A stretch of DNA of 64,000 bases from Bryum argenteum. Lineage: Eukaryota > Streptophyta > Bryopsida > Bryales > Bryaceae. Positions within the stretch are counted from its first letter, which is position 1; each line of letters starts with the position of its first letter. Below, one piece after another: positions 1-13,280 of this stretch. Location: assembly GCA_037043015.1 (NCBI GenBank), contig CM073322.1, positions 5,777,601 to 5,841,600 of the forward strand, written 5' to 3'. The translations under genes and the position numbers were made by a program. The notes beneath the pieces are model-generated. The model made no database searches. It saw only the letters and a program-made list of their open reading frames with translations, and had not been told where the DNA came from.

Positions 1-1039
1 TGAGTAGATTCGGTGGCTAGCATACTACTTTTAGAACACTGTTCACATGCATGCACACCCCAGCAGCGCCTCGTCTCGCTGGTGTGCAACACCATTTTTT
101 CACCTGTTACGTGATTATATTCCCTTCTCTCAATCTCTCCCCATGCATTCCATCAAGTTTCAATCTCACTCACATTCCCACCAAGAGTGTTGGAAATAAC
201 CACATGTCTACACTACTGTTATGCGTTACTGCTATGCTGCACTGTTCATCACAAGCAAGCGAACTGAATCGTATGCACCTTCAGAGCGCACGAGGAATTG
301 CTCAACACGGAGCGATTAAAAGCCCCAAAACGGAGGGAACTGACAGTCTCGTCACATGCACGCGTGAGTTGAACACATGCACGCTTCACGGGAGAAAATG
401 CCGCGAGAATCTTACGAGAATATGCGGAAGTTCAAAATCGGTATACTTGTATTTGGACATACTAAATGTGCTCACACAAAGATCTGCAGGCTCGTGTTTC
501 CAAGCTTCCTCGGTACGATTAAGCGGTTGCTGTCGTTTTGGTAGGAGAAGGATGGGACGTTTGAATGGTATTGCGTGCGGGGCATGTGGTCAACATAAGG
601 CAGCAGGATTGTTTAGGTGAGCATGGTGAGCTTTCACTGTAATTCCCGCATCGACATGCGAGAGCAGGGGCAGCTGTTGATGATTCCTGCTTGCTCACCT
701 GGGCACTTACTGTTCTGGATCCAGGGCAGTATCATTTATTGCGTTCCCAGAAAGTGTCCCCCATGATTTATGAAGGTGTAGGGTGAGCTGGGCCTCTCGT
801 TTTGGTTCTTTTGTGCATTTGTGATGATTTTTTCTTCCTTTTTTCATGCACCGAACGGTCAATGAATGAGCTGATCTACCTTTCGCATGGCGGTTGCATG
901 CGGCCCGGGAGCTCTTACAGCATGCTCATTGGCTGAAAACGCATCACAAGCATCACTTTGTTTGGTTGGGTAATCACTTTTGTATGGAGGCAAATCATTT
1001 GGAAACAATGGGGCTAACTCCTTGGTACAAAATTGTCAA
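1..1039. other. Left-edge DNA without a supported gene
   Basis: A 189-codon open frame starts at 51 on the plus strand, but its product has no recognisable domain, no intron structure and biased composition. It may be the transcribed flank of a gene outside the window. I see no RNA gene or known transposon here. Confidence 0.4.
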
Positions 1040-1290
1040 AATTATCAAAAAAAATCCTTCTTCTACTTAAGGCCCAAAGAAAGTCAATCTACGAATTAAT
1101 TAGAAGATTTAACCATAGGATCTTGAAGTTAACTTGACCCTTTACTCAAATGTAAAATTTGAACCGTTAATTTTTCCCCGAGTTTGAGATTATAATGGTC
1201 AAAGTTGGCTGAATCCCACAAAAGCCGATTCGGGTTTCTTCCATCTTTAGGAGCTAATATCCAAATCTAAAAAGTAAACCTCAAAAAATA
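1040..1290 (+). repeat. Degenerate copy of the 240-bp arm repeat
   Basis: This stretch resembles 13041-13276 and, inverted, 15202-15436. Shared landmarks are a tract about an antisense-oriented AAGATTTAACCATAGGATC-like word, the word GAGATTATAATGGTCAAAG, and the end GATTCGGGTTT. It is a lone diverged copy of the arm repeat that brackets the nested elements at 13-15.4 kb. Confidence 0.5.
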
Positions 1291-1751
1291 ACTCATAGAC
1301 CCTTACGTGGATGCGATTTTGTAGTGCTATGAATTGGTCTTAGTATGGTTTCTGTTTAGAACTCTTGATATGGCGTTGGAGAAGAATTTATTCCGGTATC
1401 CATGATTCCACTTCAAAAAAGTAAAAAAAAATGTTAAGCTTTGAGAAAATTTTAAACCCTAAAATGGAATTCCCTAAAAATTAAGGCTTCCCACTCTATA
1501 TCAACTTGAAGTATCTGAATGAGCTTCATATTATGCATTCAAAATGGGTATACCTGCCAACTTTTATGTTGTAACAAGTTGATAGTGAGTACTTTTGCAT
1601 TCTTAATTTCATTGTGACCTTAGGAACAAAATGACAAAATCTAGTAAGTAAACATGGAATGAAAATAACTTTTATGGATTTTGATTGTTGGAAAATCATA
1701 TTCAAGCGGTGTGACACCCAAATCATGTAAAACGCATTTAAAAAAAAAAGT

Positions 1752-1951
1752 TTAGCCCTTGACCGGGCCGAATGTCAAAAATTGCCCTTCTCGATGTCTG
1801 CAGCAAGTTTGAAGAGCCATAACTTCTTCATTTGGAGTCTATTGTGGATGAAATCACTTGGGTTGCGTCTTAAATCAAGTATAGTGTACAGAGTGAAAAT
1901 TGCGGACCCATAAAATGAAGTATGGATAAATGGCATGTATTTTGTTGAAGG

Positions 1952-1983
<32 letters not shown>

Positions 1984-2700
1984 AGTTTTCAAACTTTGGG
2001 GCATGTTTTGCCATTGTGAGGCAATTATGGGAGATGAAAAAAATATTTTCATGATTTTTTTTTTTACAGGATCACAATCTTAATGGGGAGGCTAATAGAT
2101 TTCTACAAAGATTTTCGTTTAGGTATTGGATTTGCAATGATGTTTGTATCTTAAAAGAAAGTGGATTAATGGATGATTTTTGAGGACTATATTCCCTTCC
2201 TCCACCCTTGGATATTGAGTTTTTGACTTTATTTTTTGGGATGGATTTCGATTAGAGTCTTGTTTTAGTGGTAGGAACCTTGACAACATCAAAGATAAAT
2301 TGAAGATAAGGCATAGAAATGAGCGCAAAGGGTTGAGTTCTAGACTATTTTTCTTTTGTAAATTTTTTGGCAGTTTTCACCATTGCGAGGTCATTCTTTG
2401 CGCAAAGAAATTTTTCTAATGGAATCCTTTTGTTCGAGGGTGTTATTAAGATGAAGGTTAACCTCTTTGTAGTTGGTGTTTTTTTTATTGCAACAAGTGC
2501 ATTGTTTGGTAGCATTTTCACTTCAAAATGAAAACATTGAGATTTTGTGATGTTTTTCTGAGTACTAATACGTTACTATCTTGCAATCTATGAGGCCTCA
2601 TGACTCAAAATTTCACCCACGTGATGTAAAATATGTTGACTACAAGAGGGTACGGTTGAGATTTGAAGAACTTACCTTTGTTTCATTTGGGACACTTCTC
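1752..2700 (+). mobile_element. Diverged TTAA-type element, family 1
   Basis: About 900 bp matches the better-preserved element at 13281-14253 in the same direction. Shared landmarks are GAAGAGCCATAACTTCTTC, the ATCACTTGGGTT region, GGGGCATGTTTTGCCATTG, and GGCCTCATGACTCAAA near the right end. The terminal TTAACCCCTAAACG motif has decayed. A poly-T run of about 30 bases (1953-1982) interrupts it. No transposase is visible, so it is a non-autonomous relic. Confidence 0.55.
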
Positions 2701-2713
2701 TTGAGAACGTGTT

Positions 2714-2771
2714 GTTTTTTTTTTTTTTTTTTTTGTTTGTTTGTTTGTTTGTTTGTTTGTTTGTTTGTTTC
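2714..2771. repeat. Poly-T plus (GTTT)n microsatellite
   Basis: A run of T is followed by about nine copies of GTTT. It creates short spurious reading frames on both strands. Confidence 0.9.
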
Positions 2772-2945
2772 CAACCAATGACAAAATGGCACATGGCATA
2801 GTGTCATTTTAACAAAATTGAGGTTATAAGCAATTTGGTAGGTAGGTTGAAGAGGAGAAAAAGTCATCAACATGTGAGACTTGCAATTCGAATAAAAGCA
2901 AATTGGTAGATTAAAGAGGAAAGAGTCATCAACATGTGACACTAT
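2772..2945. repeat. Fragments of the AAAATGGCAC repeat family
   Basis: The words ACAAAATGGCACATGGCATA and AACAAAATTGAGGTTATA are shared with 42125-42180 and, in part, with the terminal inverted repeats of the MITE at 63529-63963. This is probably a decayed end of the same family. Confidence 0.45.
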
Positions 2946-3150
2946 GGTTTGAATAAAAGTGGGCCCTTTTCATGCTGCAACAACATATTGAATTAACATT
3001 TCATAGCACTTTTCAACAATTTTCAACAATCATGCAAGCTCGACAATCAATCAAATGTGGTAATCTTGAAGTTACCACATTAGTTTTGGAGCAGCTCTGA
3101 GTTTTGTTGTGCTCAAATTATAGAGTATGAATGTTGCATTTGTTATACAG

Positions 3151-3290
3151 TGTCCACCCTGAGAGGGGTTAGTAGTCCTATACCACTATTGTTATGTTCT
3201 GTGGGCATATCATCAAGGGTAGGTCGAACAAACACTATATTCACGCCAACCCATAGGGGTCTGGTGTTCGTCTTCTTCTTTGTGGATGTT
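3151..3290 (+). mobile_element. 5'-truncated SINE-like fragment
   Basis: It begins TGTCCACCCTGAGAGGGGTT and ends with a TTC-rich tail. It is close to 23298-23432 and more distantly matches the 3' half of the SINE copies at 27518 and 54396, which share the GTCCACCCT word and a GAACGGACACTTCATTCACGCC-like stretch. Confidence 0.55.
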
Positions 3291-3691
3291 GCAAACCCCT
3301 GAGTAGCTTCGTATCATCTTAGTTTAGAATGGGTCTTTAAGCAAGTTATGGTTAGTAGCGTGTGAATTAAGTAGTCATGAAAAGGAAGTAGGAAATTGGG
3401 TGTACTCGGAAACAAGAATAAGCAAATTTGCGTTTGTTGCCAACACCAAAGAGATCCGTATAGAACCAATGACCTATCTATCGAGAGGCATTGCATTCTC
3501 CTTGTAAATGAGGAGTAACTTTGACTAGGTCGATGTGGTACAACTTATGGCAATGCGAAGGAAGTTCTTATTTATTGCGTGACACAAAAGACTGATGACT
3601 TGATTATCTCTTTTTATCGGGATTTGTCTTTCTACTACAAGATTGGTTGTGGCTCCAGATTCCATGTTACATAGGATTTCCCTCGTAACAA

Positions 3692-3775
3692 GTGATTACG
3701 GAAAATTCATTCATAAGGTGATTACGGAAAATTCATTCATAAGGTGATTACGGAAAATTCATTAATCAATATTAT
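3692..3775. repeat. 26-bp direct repeat, three copies
   Basis: Three head-to-tail copies of a unit starting GTGATTACGGAAAATTCATT begin at 3692, 3718 and 3744; the last diverges at its end. There is no coding context. Confidence 0.9.
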
Positions 3776-4259
3776 GAAGTTTGTCGTGCTTGGTTGATTT
3801 CTTACACTGTTGGGTAATCATTTGCTCCTCACGCAATACTGGAAATAATCCCTCTCCTCGTCGGGCTCCACCCTGCTCGTCATGGGATTATTTCCCACAT
3901 TGCCCTCGTAGCAGGTGATTGCCCTCTACAACAACAACCCCTTGATAGCTTTTTCCCACACCATAACATTGTGCTTTGATTCCATCTTCCATATCTTCAT
4001 GCTTTCCTATTTGCATTATTTCATACATTCCCAAGTACACTTCTTGTATTCCGGCATGCCTTATGATTATTGTTACACATGCACACTGTCTCTAATGTAT
4101 AGTAAGGTGTTCAATAATGGCTCAATTTCAGCACAGGAAATTGTAGCAAACTATTTTTGTACATAGAAAAGTAGAAAGATACAACAACCTGAATCATCAA
4201 TTCTTCACTCTTTTACAATAAGTTATGAACTTTTTCAGGTAAAATTTAGGTGTTCTTAA

Positions 4260-5230
4260 CCCCTAAACGTCCCAGCCTATTTTTAGCAAAAAAGCACATT
4301 TCCATAGAATTCGTCATAGATGAAAATGAAGAGAAGCTATTAAGATCTCAACCGTACAAACTTGTAATGGGCTTATCGAAGATCATGAGGACCAAAATTT
4401 GAGTCATGAGGCCTTATAGATCGAGAGATCATAACATAATAATACTAAAAACAAACTGCAAAATTTCTTCATTTTCACTTTGAGGTGGAAATGCTACCAA
4501 TTTACCTACTGCAATGAAAAAATCACCAACCAGAAAGATGTTCACCTTCATCTAAATAAGTCCTTTACCCAATAAAAATTCATCAAAAAAATTCTTGGCT
4601 CAAATAAAAGCCATGCAATGGTAAAAACTGCCGAAAATTTTACAAAGGAATAATAGTACAAAATTGGACTCTTTGCATTCAATTTCATGCCTTATCTTCA
4701 AAACATCTTCGATCTTGTTAAGGTTTCTACCACTTAAACTAGACTCTAATTGGAGGCTATCCCAAAAAAATAAGTTGAAATCCAACGGTGGATGAAGGAG
4801 ATATAGCTCCTCAAATATCATCTATTTTCTCACTTTTTCTGTTGACAAAACATCATTGCAAATCCAATAGCAAAATCATTTGGATCAAAAAACTTCTCAC
4901 TACAAAGTTGTTAAGAATCACCTTAAGATCACGACCATGAAAAAAAAATCATTAAAAACTATTTTTAGTTTCACATAATTGGCTTGCAATGGTAATACAT
5001 GCCCCATGCTTGGAAACCCAAAAGCAAGAGCTGTCTTCACTAAAGTGCATCTCAATAATTCATACTTTATTGTATGGGCTTGCAAATTTTACAACACAAA
5101 CTAGACTTGATTTGGAACCTAACCCAAGTGATTTTATCCAAAACGGACCTTGGATGAAGAAGATATGGCTATTCGAAGTTTCTGCCCTCCATCCAAAATG
5201 TAGAAAAACGACATTGGGGACGTTTAGGGG
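4260..5230 (-). mobile_element. TTAA-flanked DNA element, family 1 (971 bp)
   Basis: The element is bounded by TTAA at 4256-4259 and at 5231-5234. Its ends are inverted: the left end reads CCCCTAAACGTCCCAG and the right end is its complement, GACGTTTAGGGG. The interior is an inverted match to 13281-14253. TTAA duplication with a terminal CCC is the hallmark of the piggyBac superfamily, but no transposase frame is present, so it would be a non-autonomous member. An 81-codon frame inside (4989-5234) recurs in the other copy only because the DNA is repeated. Confidence 0.7.
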
Positions 5231-5330
5231 TTAAAATGACACCCTAAATTGTTTGCGCTTAGTGTATGGTATTATTAGATTGGGAAGCTATTATGTACCT
5301 CTAATCAAAGATCACTAAAAACTTGCATGA

Positions 5331-5907
5331 CCCCTAAAGATCCTTGTGTGTTTTTTTCAGCTTGAAACCTCAAAACTCCAATTTTCTACCTCTATGGACT
5401 TTAAGGGGTGCGAAACAATTTTTTTTAATTCTTTTTTAAACTTCCAACCGTAAGATCTTGTACCTAAGACAATTTTAGTATCTGATTTAAAAATTGACCG
5501 TTGAATGTTTACCATTTGAGAGATCATAACATTCAAAGTTTGTCTACGACGTTTTTTGGGCATTGTTGAGATTATTTTTGACAATTTTGGAGGCTGCCCT
5601 TGTAAAATTGGTACTCTTTGTGACTTGGGCCCCTTTGGAACTTAAGTAGTGATTCAGTTATGAACATATTTTCAAAAAAAAATCTCAAAAAGATACTAAA
5701 TTTAAACTGCCCCAGTTCGCCTCGCAAACCAAGAATTGTAGTAGAAGACTCAAAAATTGAAATTTGGCTTTGAAAATTTTACCACATATACTTTGCAGTA
5801 TAGGAAGCACCCATCAAAAAATTTAGGCAAAATATTACTTTTAACCTATTCATCTAGGCTGCCCAAAATAGCAAAAGCCTGATTTGGTCCTCTTGGATCT
5901 TTAGGGG
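5331..5907 (-). mobile_element. TTAA-type DNA element, family 2 (577 bp)
   Basis: It is an inverted copy of 17696-18273. The left end reads CCCCTAAAGATCCTTG and the right end GATCTTTAGGGG followed by TTAA (5908-5911). The left target site has decayed to ATGA. The interior differs from family 1, but the terminal octamer CCCCTAAA is the same. Confidence 0.65.
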
Positions 5908-5911
5908 TTAA

Positions 5912-8900
5912 TTCATTTTAGAGCACTCTACTATACCCATTAATTATCACTATGAATATTTCAACTCTAAGTTAGTGATTTCTAAGTTTTATCTTGTGAT
6001 CCATACCTTAGGTTCCATTTTTGTGACTTTATATGCAATTGACATATTGGCATATTTTTCTGGCATTTTTTCATTTCTGAGACGGATGCAGACATCCACA
6101 TTGACTTGAATTTATGCAGGACATGGATGAAGGGCACAATGACAGAATTATAGCACTTTTTGATCATTTGTTGCAGAAGTAGAGTTCGATTTGAAATTGT
6201 TCTTGTGAAGGATGTGACCATATTGTGGCTATCAGACCATGTCCAGCACCTTTCGGTTGGAAAGCACTTTAATAAGTGATCTTAAAGGAAGAAATAATGC
6301 CTAAAATGGAGCTTTGAGGAAGTCTCAATCCTGGAATGGGATTTGTCACTTTTTGATACATGTTGCTCTTTGAAAACAAAGGAAAGTCCTATTTCTCAAA
6401 TTAGAGGCCATTTTTAGACTTCACAGTAAAATTACTTCAGGAATAAACCAAAAGTATAGGATATACCTTAATTTACAGGACAAACTTCATAGCCTCCTCT
6501 TTCTTTCCAAGGCCTTCAAACATGGCATGATGCCCACTTTGGGTGTTTCAAGTAGCCCTTCAAGCCATTTGATCTTACCTTTATGTAAAAGGCCTTCAAG
6601 ATGGCTAGAAAGGATACAATTTCTTGAACTTTGCTTCTGTAAACAAGTTGGATTAGAAACCAAGTTTATACCATTTCCAAAAAATCAAACAAAATTTGAA
6701 CTATGACATTTGTGACTGCTCTACACTATGTGGAGCTCTAGTGCTTTTCAGAGCTATTTAAGAGGATGCTTTCTGACTTGTCATTTGTTAAAATTTCTGG
6801 AATGCAACTTTTGACTTTGTTAAGCACAGTCTACGGAAGCAATTAAAATGGTTATCAAGGAGTTCAGAGTGTATGTGGACAAAATAAAATCAAGCAATCA
6901 AATGGCTACACAATATTGCAAACCTTACAATGAGCGGTACATTTCATCAACACAAGACTACTTGATGACAAATATTATTCCACCCCTTCCACTGCACGTG
7001 AAGTCTCTCATGTGCTCGCTCAGACACCCTCTTTCAATTGCATGCCACTGTTACGGTATGATTTCCTTGATGATTGCTACGTCCATCTTTGTCTCTTTTC
7101 TACTGGACTTTTCTTTTGATTTTAATATTTGTAACATTCTCTGCCCTTCGTACAACTGCCCCGCATGTGTTCAGAAGAATGATACAATAGCAGGTTAAGC
7201 ATAAAAGCAAGACAACTTACAGCTTAGGAGCGCAGTTCATGCCATATGCACAACCAGAACACCTGATCCCCGTAAACACTCACACTAACCACGTATCAGA
7301 TCGGAATGCCTGGATCAATCAATAAAAGCCTTTGCAATACATTTTTCTTTAGATTTGTGAAGTGTTCTATTTTGTGGCCATAAATGAGTTGCTTGGATGA
7401 CTACCAAGCTTCCGCTATAAATAAATGAATGAAGCTAAATTTTACGTTAATAAATGGGTTGGTCAGTAAGAAAAATCTCACCGACCCATTTGCGGTCAAA
7501 ATGTAAAGCAAGGAACATGAAGGAGCAAATTCACTAAGAAAAGAATTTGAATCAAAACAACTGGGCCTGAACACCCTAATTCCTTAATTGAAGGTGGCAC
7601 GTAACATACTATGTGCATGAACAATCACTGCCCACAAATCCAACAGCGAAATGAAAAACAGGAAAACCTCCACCCACCAAATCAAGGTCCTGGACATTTA
7701 GTTGTTGACATTCAGTAGTGCCTCGTTTAAAGAGGGAAGATGTTGCATAAAGCTAGGCTTATTTCTACTGAGTAGGCACATCCATATAATGAACATACAC
7801 CTCTTCACTGAAGACCTTGGTCACTTCATGGTTTTAAATGAAGAAGTTAATTAGAATCACGAGTTGCTCTGTGTACGTAGTACTGCATGCAGTTACATTG
7901 GCCGGCATGCAAGAGGAGGATTGATTGAGAGCAATACCAGTTTGGTAATTACGGGGTCCCTGCAACCTCATTGGCGCAGAGGGCATTCACTGCCCAAGTC
8001 GCATCTGAGTCAATAGTACGTTGGTTATGACTTTTGTCAGTACATACATATTTCCGGGTATGCAAAGTGCACCATCCATTATTGATGATGTAAATTTTGT
8101 TTTGGTTTGTTTTGTTTTACGTGATGAACAACCAAATGCACTTTCTTAAAGAGTGGGGGTAGACATCACTTACATGTTCTTTTAATTTCGGACAGCACCC
8201 ACAGGAAAAATCGGCTGCCGTGCACGAAGCAAGTCGAAGTTCACAGAGAGGAAGCAAGGAAAAAGTATGAATGATGCATATGAAGAGCAAGAAGAGGAAT
8301 AAAGAGGATTAACGGAGTAAGATAGTCAATATGAGGGAAAGAATAGAGATAAGAAGAGAACAATCAACAAATGCAACAAGTTTGTCTGAGGGTTATTCTT
8401 GTCGTGTACCTTTCGTGGTTCTTTCGTGATGTTGCTCCTCTTAATGCTCATGTTCATCGTGTGCCTCCAGATGTGCTGAGTTGTTTGAAAGATTGGTCCT
8501 TCGTGATTCTATCTTAGAATCCCGAGCACGTATTCTTCAATTACGCTTCATGTACCTATTAGAGCCTTGTAACATCTACTCAATTACGGAAAGACATTGA
8601 TGTGAGCATGAGGTTACTACTCAGATTCTGTGAGATAAAGGTCACCAAGCGATCATTTCAGATGGTGGCAAGTGAGTATGTATACCAATGTTTAATATTA
8701 AACTTCTTCGCGAGGAACAGAGAAACAGTTCAATTAATGAAGTTTCTGTCGAGTGTTGTCCTGAGCTCTCAACAACATCATGGTGATGCCGCAGTACAGG
8801 ATCATGAAGAGATTTTTTTTTCTTTTCGAGATAGAGCTACTGTATACCAACGAATTTCTCGCTATCCAACAGTCAGGAATTTATGACTGAAGTAGAATAC

Positions 8901-9566
8901 AAACTATTGTGATTCCCAGAATTAAGCTACGAACTTGAAGCATCCAGTGCTCGTGTCTACCTTCACTCGGGGATGGAATCCATATCCGAAGCCTCTGCGT
9001 TATCCTGAGCAGTCAACCAGATCTTATCTCAATTTAGTATTCTTGCACGTAGACATGAACACCGATCAAGGCGCGTCATAGAGTGCAATGGCACTGAAGA
9101 AATCGATTACCAGCGGGAGAGTTACTTTGGTTAGTTATTGAATTTTAGTGTTGTGTGTCGTCTTCCTTGAGCAATTTTACTTCAAATTTCGTCTTCCACA
9201 GAGAAAATGGGAGATAGTAGAATGCTTCAAACTTTGACGGCGTGCTCCGCTTGTGATTGTGGGCCCGGACAGGAGGATGGGTTGCAGGTAACTTCGGCCT
9301 TGTGACAGGTTTGGGCTTATGTGACTTTCGCCAGGGTCCTTTCCTTGCCGATGGCGGTGTCCCGCTGGTGACTATGCTGTTCAAATTTCCTGATGCAACA
9401 CCGATTTCACAGCATATTATTTATGATGGATTTAAACCTGCAGATTCCAACTATTGACGCTCGAGATCAACAACGAAGACGTGGTTGGCCCGAGTTTGCA
9501 TCAGTTATTGTGTATATTCTAGAAGGGATCAAAGCACGAGCCAACAACATCGGACCGATGTAAGGA
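5912..9566. other. Intergenic DNA without a supported gene
   Basis: Short open frames occur at 6848-7198, 8602-8886 and 9145-9384. None shows a recognisable domain, splice structure or consistent codon use. The right part (about 9100-9566) probably includes the 3' untranslated region of the XTH gene on the minus strand. Confidence 0.4.
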
Positions 9567-11400
9567 TCACGAACCCAGTCTTTGAGGACATTCTGGCGGA
9601 GATCGTTCTGGATAACGCTGCATATCATCACAGTAACTATACCACATATAATTTGAACGAGCCCATTCCAAGGCAATCAACTGTTTGCCAGACATCTCTT
9701 GCATGTCGTTGTCGTTGAACCATGCTTTGTAAGTCGGCGACGCGCATTCAGGCGGCTTGATTTGCACTGTCGGGTTCCAGACACAGCCTTCCAATTTGAA
9801 GTCTGTAAAGATTGCGTCGAATGGACCTTGAGTATAGTTTACATGATACTGTCCACCCTCTGTGGCCCACGTTGAACCGTCCCAAATTGTTGCATACGCG
9901 TTCATGGGCTTCGCAGGATACTGAATTCCTAACTCCGGATGGTTTACGTATCTTCGGATAGGGATGCCGTCAACGAAGAATCTGAAAATCCTCAAGCATA
10001 GAGGGTCTTATGACTAGGAACGTAGACAACATTGCAAAGAGGGGCTGCACTCACAGAAACCAATCACTACATCTTTGCCAGCAAGGAAGAGAAGACTAGA
10101 AATTCATATTGCAACAACTCCACTTTGAAATGAGGTAGCATGATACTCACACAATGTGGTGATAAGTCCACAGCATACTATAATTGTGGAAGGCGACTGT
10201 AGGATCAAACCAAAGATGGAAGCGCTCTTCTCGTCCGATGCCAGTGCTGCCATCTGCATATATGTTGGTCTGAACGACATATGGCTGCCCCGGAAGAACT
10301 CCAAGAAATTCCATGTCAATCTCGTCGTGATTGTGGGGATAATTTCCACCGTTGGAAGCCTGCAAATATTCAATGAGAAACTAAGTATTACATCCTTATA
10401 GCGAGCCCAAATTCAATCAAGACTGAAGAAGGCAGATTAGGAATATTTCAGCTGATGGTAACTAACTGGCTGAGCTACAGCCAACCATGACCACAGAATG
10501 CCTGCTTTGACCAAAAAATAGCCTCAACTCGTAGGGAACTTGTGTAACTCAGCTTATTTCTTGATTAGAATTTGAATGACTCTGTGATGTCAGCTGAAAT
10601 TTTCTGAACAGCTTCTCATAACATTGTGGACAGGCACCATCACTTATATGTTTGACTGGAACGAATTGACACAGAAGCTTTATTAGGGGTACCAGAACAA
10701 ACAAAAGCATTCTGCAGTAACTCAACACTTACATAGAAGGCTGAAACGATGCCAGCAGAATTGCCGTTGACACCGCAGGGTAATTTGATAGCCGCATTGA
10801 AAAATCCACGGAACACGGAGTTCTGAGACATTATTCCAGAGCCTGCAACTCAAGGGAGGTTGAAAATCTTTAACATCGACGGTGCAGCAGCAAGCAAGCA
10901 GAAGAAAGATTTCTTGGCGCTTCATGTGCACCCCGCCGACAAACACGTAGATACTTTCTACCTACACAGTGATTATAATGAGGAGACCTAAAGTATAGTG
11001 TGCACGATTTTCTGATTAGCTACTGTTAGCTCAACTGCATGTAAAGAAACGTCCCACTCATTCTTGGCATAGCTAGGGGTCTACAATCATCTACAACAAC
11101 GGTCGCCAACAACAACAACATACCTGAATGGCTTTCCAAGCGCAAGCGTATCGTACTTCCATCGTCATGAGAGATGTCAATATCGCCGGGTGCACCAAAC
11201 ATCGGCACAAACTCCGCGTGCGTCGTCGAATTGATTTCCGAGACGTCAGAATACATTACCACGTGATCGACGCCAGGAGGAATGTTCTTCCGGTGCCGCA
11301 CTTCCACTTCCACTCCATCAATCAACAACCCGAACCATAATATCAACAAAATTCTCGAAACTCCAACGGCTACACTCATGGCTACTTCTTTAAAACGCAA
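9567..11400 (-). CDS. XTH: Xyloglucan endotransglucosylase/hydrolase (XTH)
   Basis: A GH16 enzyme that cuts and rejoins xyloglucan chains in the plant cell wall, acting outside the cell. Four exons on the minus strand: 11400-11124, 10842-10733, 10359-10151 and 9981-9567, all GT-AG. They total 1011 nt, giving 336 residues, the usual family size. A hydrophobic N-terminal segment (LILWFGLL) serves as signal peptide. The catalytic motif [10 protein letters not shown] (about residue 140) keeps the E-x-D-x-E arrangement of nucleophile and acid/base. It is followed by [17 protein letters not shown] and by LWFDPT, which resemble the group III (XTH27-33) members. The C-terminal domain has four cysteines (GCVW, ECASP, YSYCDD, PPEC) as in the XET_C fold. 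A second in-frame Met lies 7 codons downstream and could be the true start. The protein ends shortly after PPEC, so the tail is short compared with group III members. Family assignment is firm; the subgroup is an inference. Confidence 0.95.
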
Positions 11401-12008
11401 TAAAAATTGGCCCCAGCAACACGTATCTCAGTAACGAACTCTCCCAGCTCTTTCCAACCAAATTTCGCGAAATCTCACACACTCTGATCTCTATTTTCTT
11501 TGAGCACAAAAGACTCTATGATCCCTGTCACTCAACTGCTCCTACCCGGGATATCGAGACTTTCGATGAGCTCCATCAATAGCTTGAAACAACTAGCATG
11601 ACACTGGAAGCTACTACTGGATCAATGAGCAGAAAATAATGGAAAATTTTAACGGATCGGTCAATGCTGAGATGGTTTAATAGAAGAATGCAGGGATTGG
11701 TGAAGAAGGAAGCAATTCGAATTGTGGGTAGTGGAGCCCGCGCTTCAATTGCAGAATGGGCGGGTGATGCGAGAAAGTGACAGACAGCGACGGGTCTGCT
11801 CGGCAATGAACCCTCCTCGGTCCTCCTCGTCTTCAAATGATACTTGGTCCTTGTGATCATGGCTGGCCCTTTTTGTAGAGGACTCCCCTTCTTCTAAGGA
11901 CGAGGGGGCCTCGGTAGGTAACACTAATTTAGGTAACATTTTTGGTGAAACTAGAGTTTATTTTTGTTGATCTTGAACATGATTAAGCTGACTAGCTTCT
12001 AACATATG
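11401..12008. other. Upstream region of XTH
   Basis: This region holds the minus-strand XTH promoter and 5' untranslated leader. I could not identify a convincing TATA box. Frames at 11576-11939 have no recognisable product. Confidence 0.35.
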
Positions 12009-12274
12009 TACTAGTAGAAAATGGTGTCCAAAATTTGTTCGTAATTACATGTCGAGAATTACATAGAATCACTTACTTCTTTTTCCTACAACTTTGTTTT
12101 CTCAAATCAATCAACGCAACTATCATTATTTTATATATTTTTAGTATTGTAGTAGACCAACCGATAATCGGTAAAAAATGTGATCTATTTGAATGACACA
12201 AAATTATAGAAAAAACACAAGCAGTTCTACGTAATTCCGGACATATAAATTTCGGGCACCATTTTCTACTAGTG
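12009..12274. mobile_element. CACTA-type MITE (266 bp)
   Basis: The terminal inverted repeats are ACTAGTAGAAAATGGTGTCC on the left and, on the complement of the right end, CACTAGTAGAAAATGGTGCC. The element is flanked by a perfect 3-bp direct repeat ATG (12006-12008 and 12275-12277), the target size expected for CACTA/EnSpm elements. The left terminus has T in place of the first C. There is no coding capacity. Confidence 0.8.
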
Positions 12275-13040
12275 ATGTGTTCAAGATGTACGCTGAAGTC
12301 TTAAAACAAGTTGTGATGAGCTTTGTGTTTTCTCTTACCACTTTTAAGAAAGTGTCTGAGATGCATACATGATGGACGTAGTGATTTGACGTGATGGAAA
12401 ATACTCAACACTTGTGATATTTTGAGAGCCCAGTTGCAATCTTCCTCCTTAATGGGTAAAACATACCTCTGTATCAATTGCAGTGGTACTCTAAAGCAAA
12501 AGAGTGATCTTTTATTCAAGGCTAATTTGTGCGATGCTAGTAAAATATAGTTGAAATTAGTATATGGAAATATTCAAATTTCTGTAGTTGAAAGTTTTGT
12601 GTTTCGAATAACTGACTACTATAATGAAAATAGGCACTAGCCTAATTATTTGCTTCTATATATCTTTGTTGTTTAATAATTACATTGGAGAGCTTCCGAA
12701 TATGGCATATCATGTGAGTGGGTGGTCTTATGTAGCCTACGACGAGATTCTTGTAGAAAATTACCACATTAGTTGACTTGATATAGTATACAACTTTATT
12801 AGTGTGATCCATTGCAGATGTTTCATGAAGGTTTTTTTATTATCAAAGTTGCCGATAAACATAATGATTGGTAATAAAGGGTGCAAACTACAATTTGAAG
12901 TCAAAAAAATTCCTATAGAAATTCATATGCACCCATGAGGAGCTTGACTTTCTTATCATGGAAACTCTAGAATTGCAATTTGCTTACACAATAAATTGAT
13001 CAGATGCTCTTATCCTGGTAGAGTTGTGCAAAAGTCTTAA
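12275..13040. other. Intergenic DNA, nothing recognised
   Basis: AT-rich sequence between the CACTA-type MITE and the nested TTAA elements. I see no gene, RNA or clear repeat. Confidence 0.4.
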
Positions 13041-13280
13041 CCCCTAAATTTCCATGTTGCAAAACGGTCTAAGTCACAAAATTTGACCTTCCTTTAAATT
13101 AATCTCAAAAAATTTCAATCTAAGCATTAGTTAAAAGATTCAACCGTAAGAGTTCACTTGACATTCTTCTCACATACCGAATTTCAACCGTTAATTCTTC
13201 CTCATTTGTGAGATTATAATGTTCAAAGTTGGCTGAGTTTTTCTCCTTCGAGAACCTCCAAAACCCGTTTCGGGTATTAA

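Noticed and set aside
51..620. 189-codon frame at the left edge
   Set aside because: Composition and lack of any domain do not support a protein; it may be transcribed flank.
3692..3775. CRISPR-like spacing of a 26-bp repeat
   Set aside because: The copies are directly adjacent with no spacers, and the genome is eukaryotic.
4989..5234. 81-codon frame (MVIHAPCLETQK start) that recurs at 13284-13523 on the other strand
   Set aside because: The similarity comes from both lying at the same place in inverted copies of a TTAA-flanked element. The frame ends in the terminal repeat, has no domain, and is broken in the other copies.
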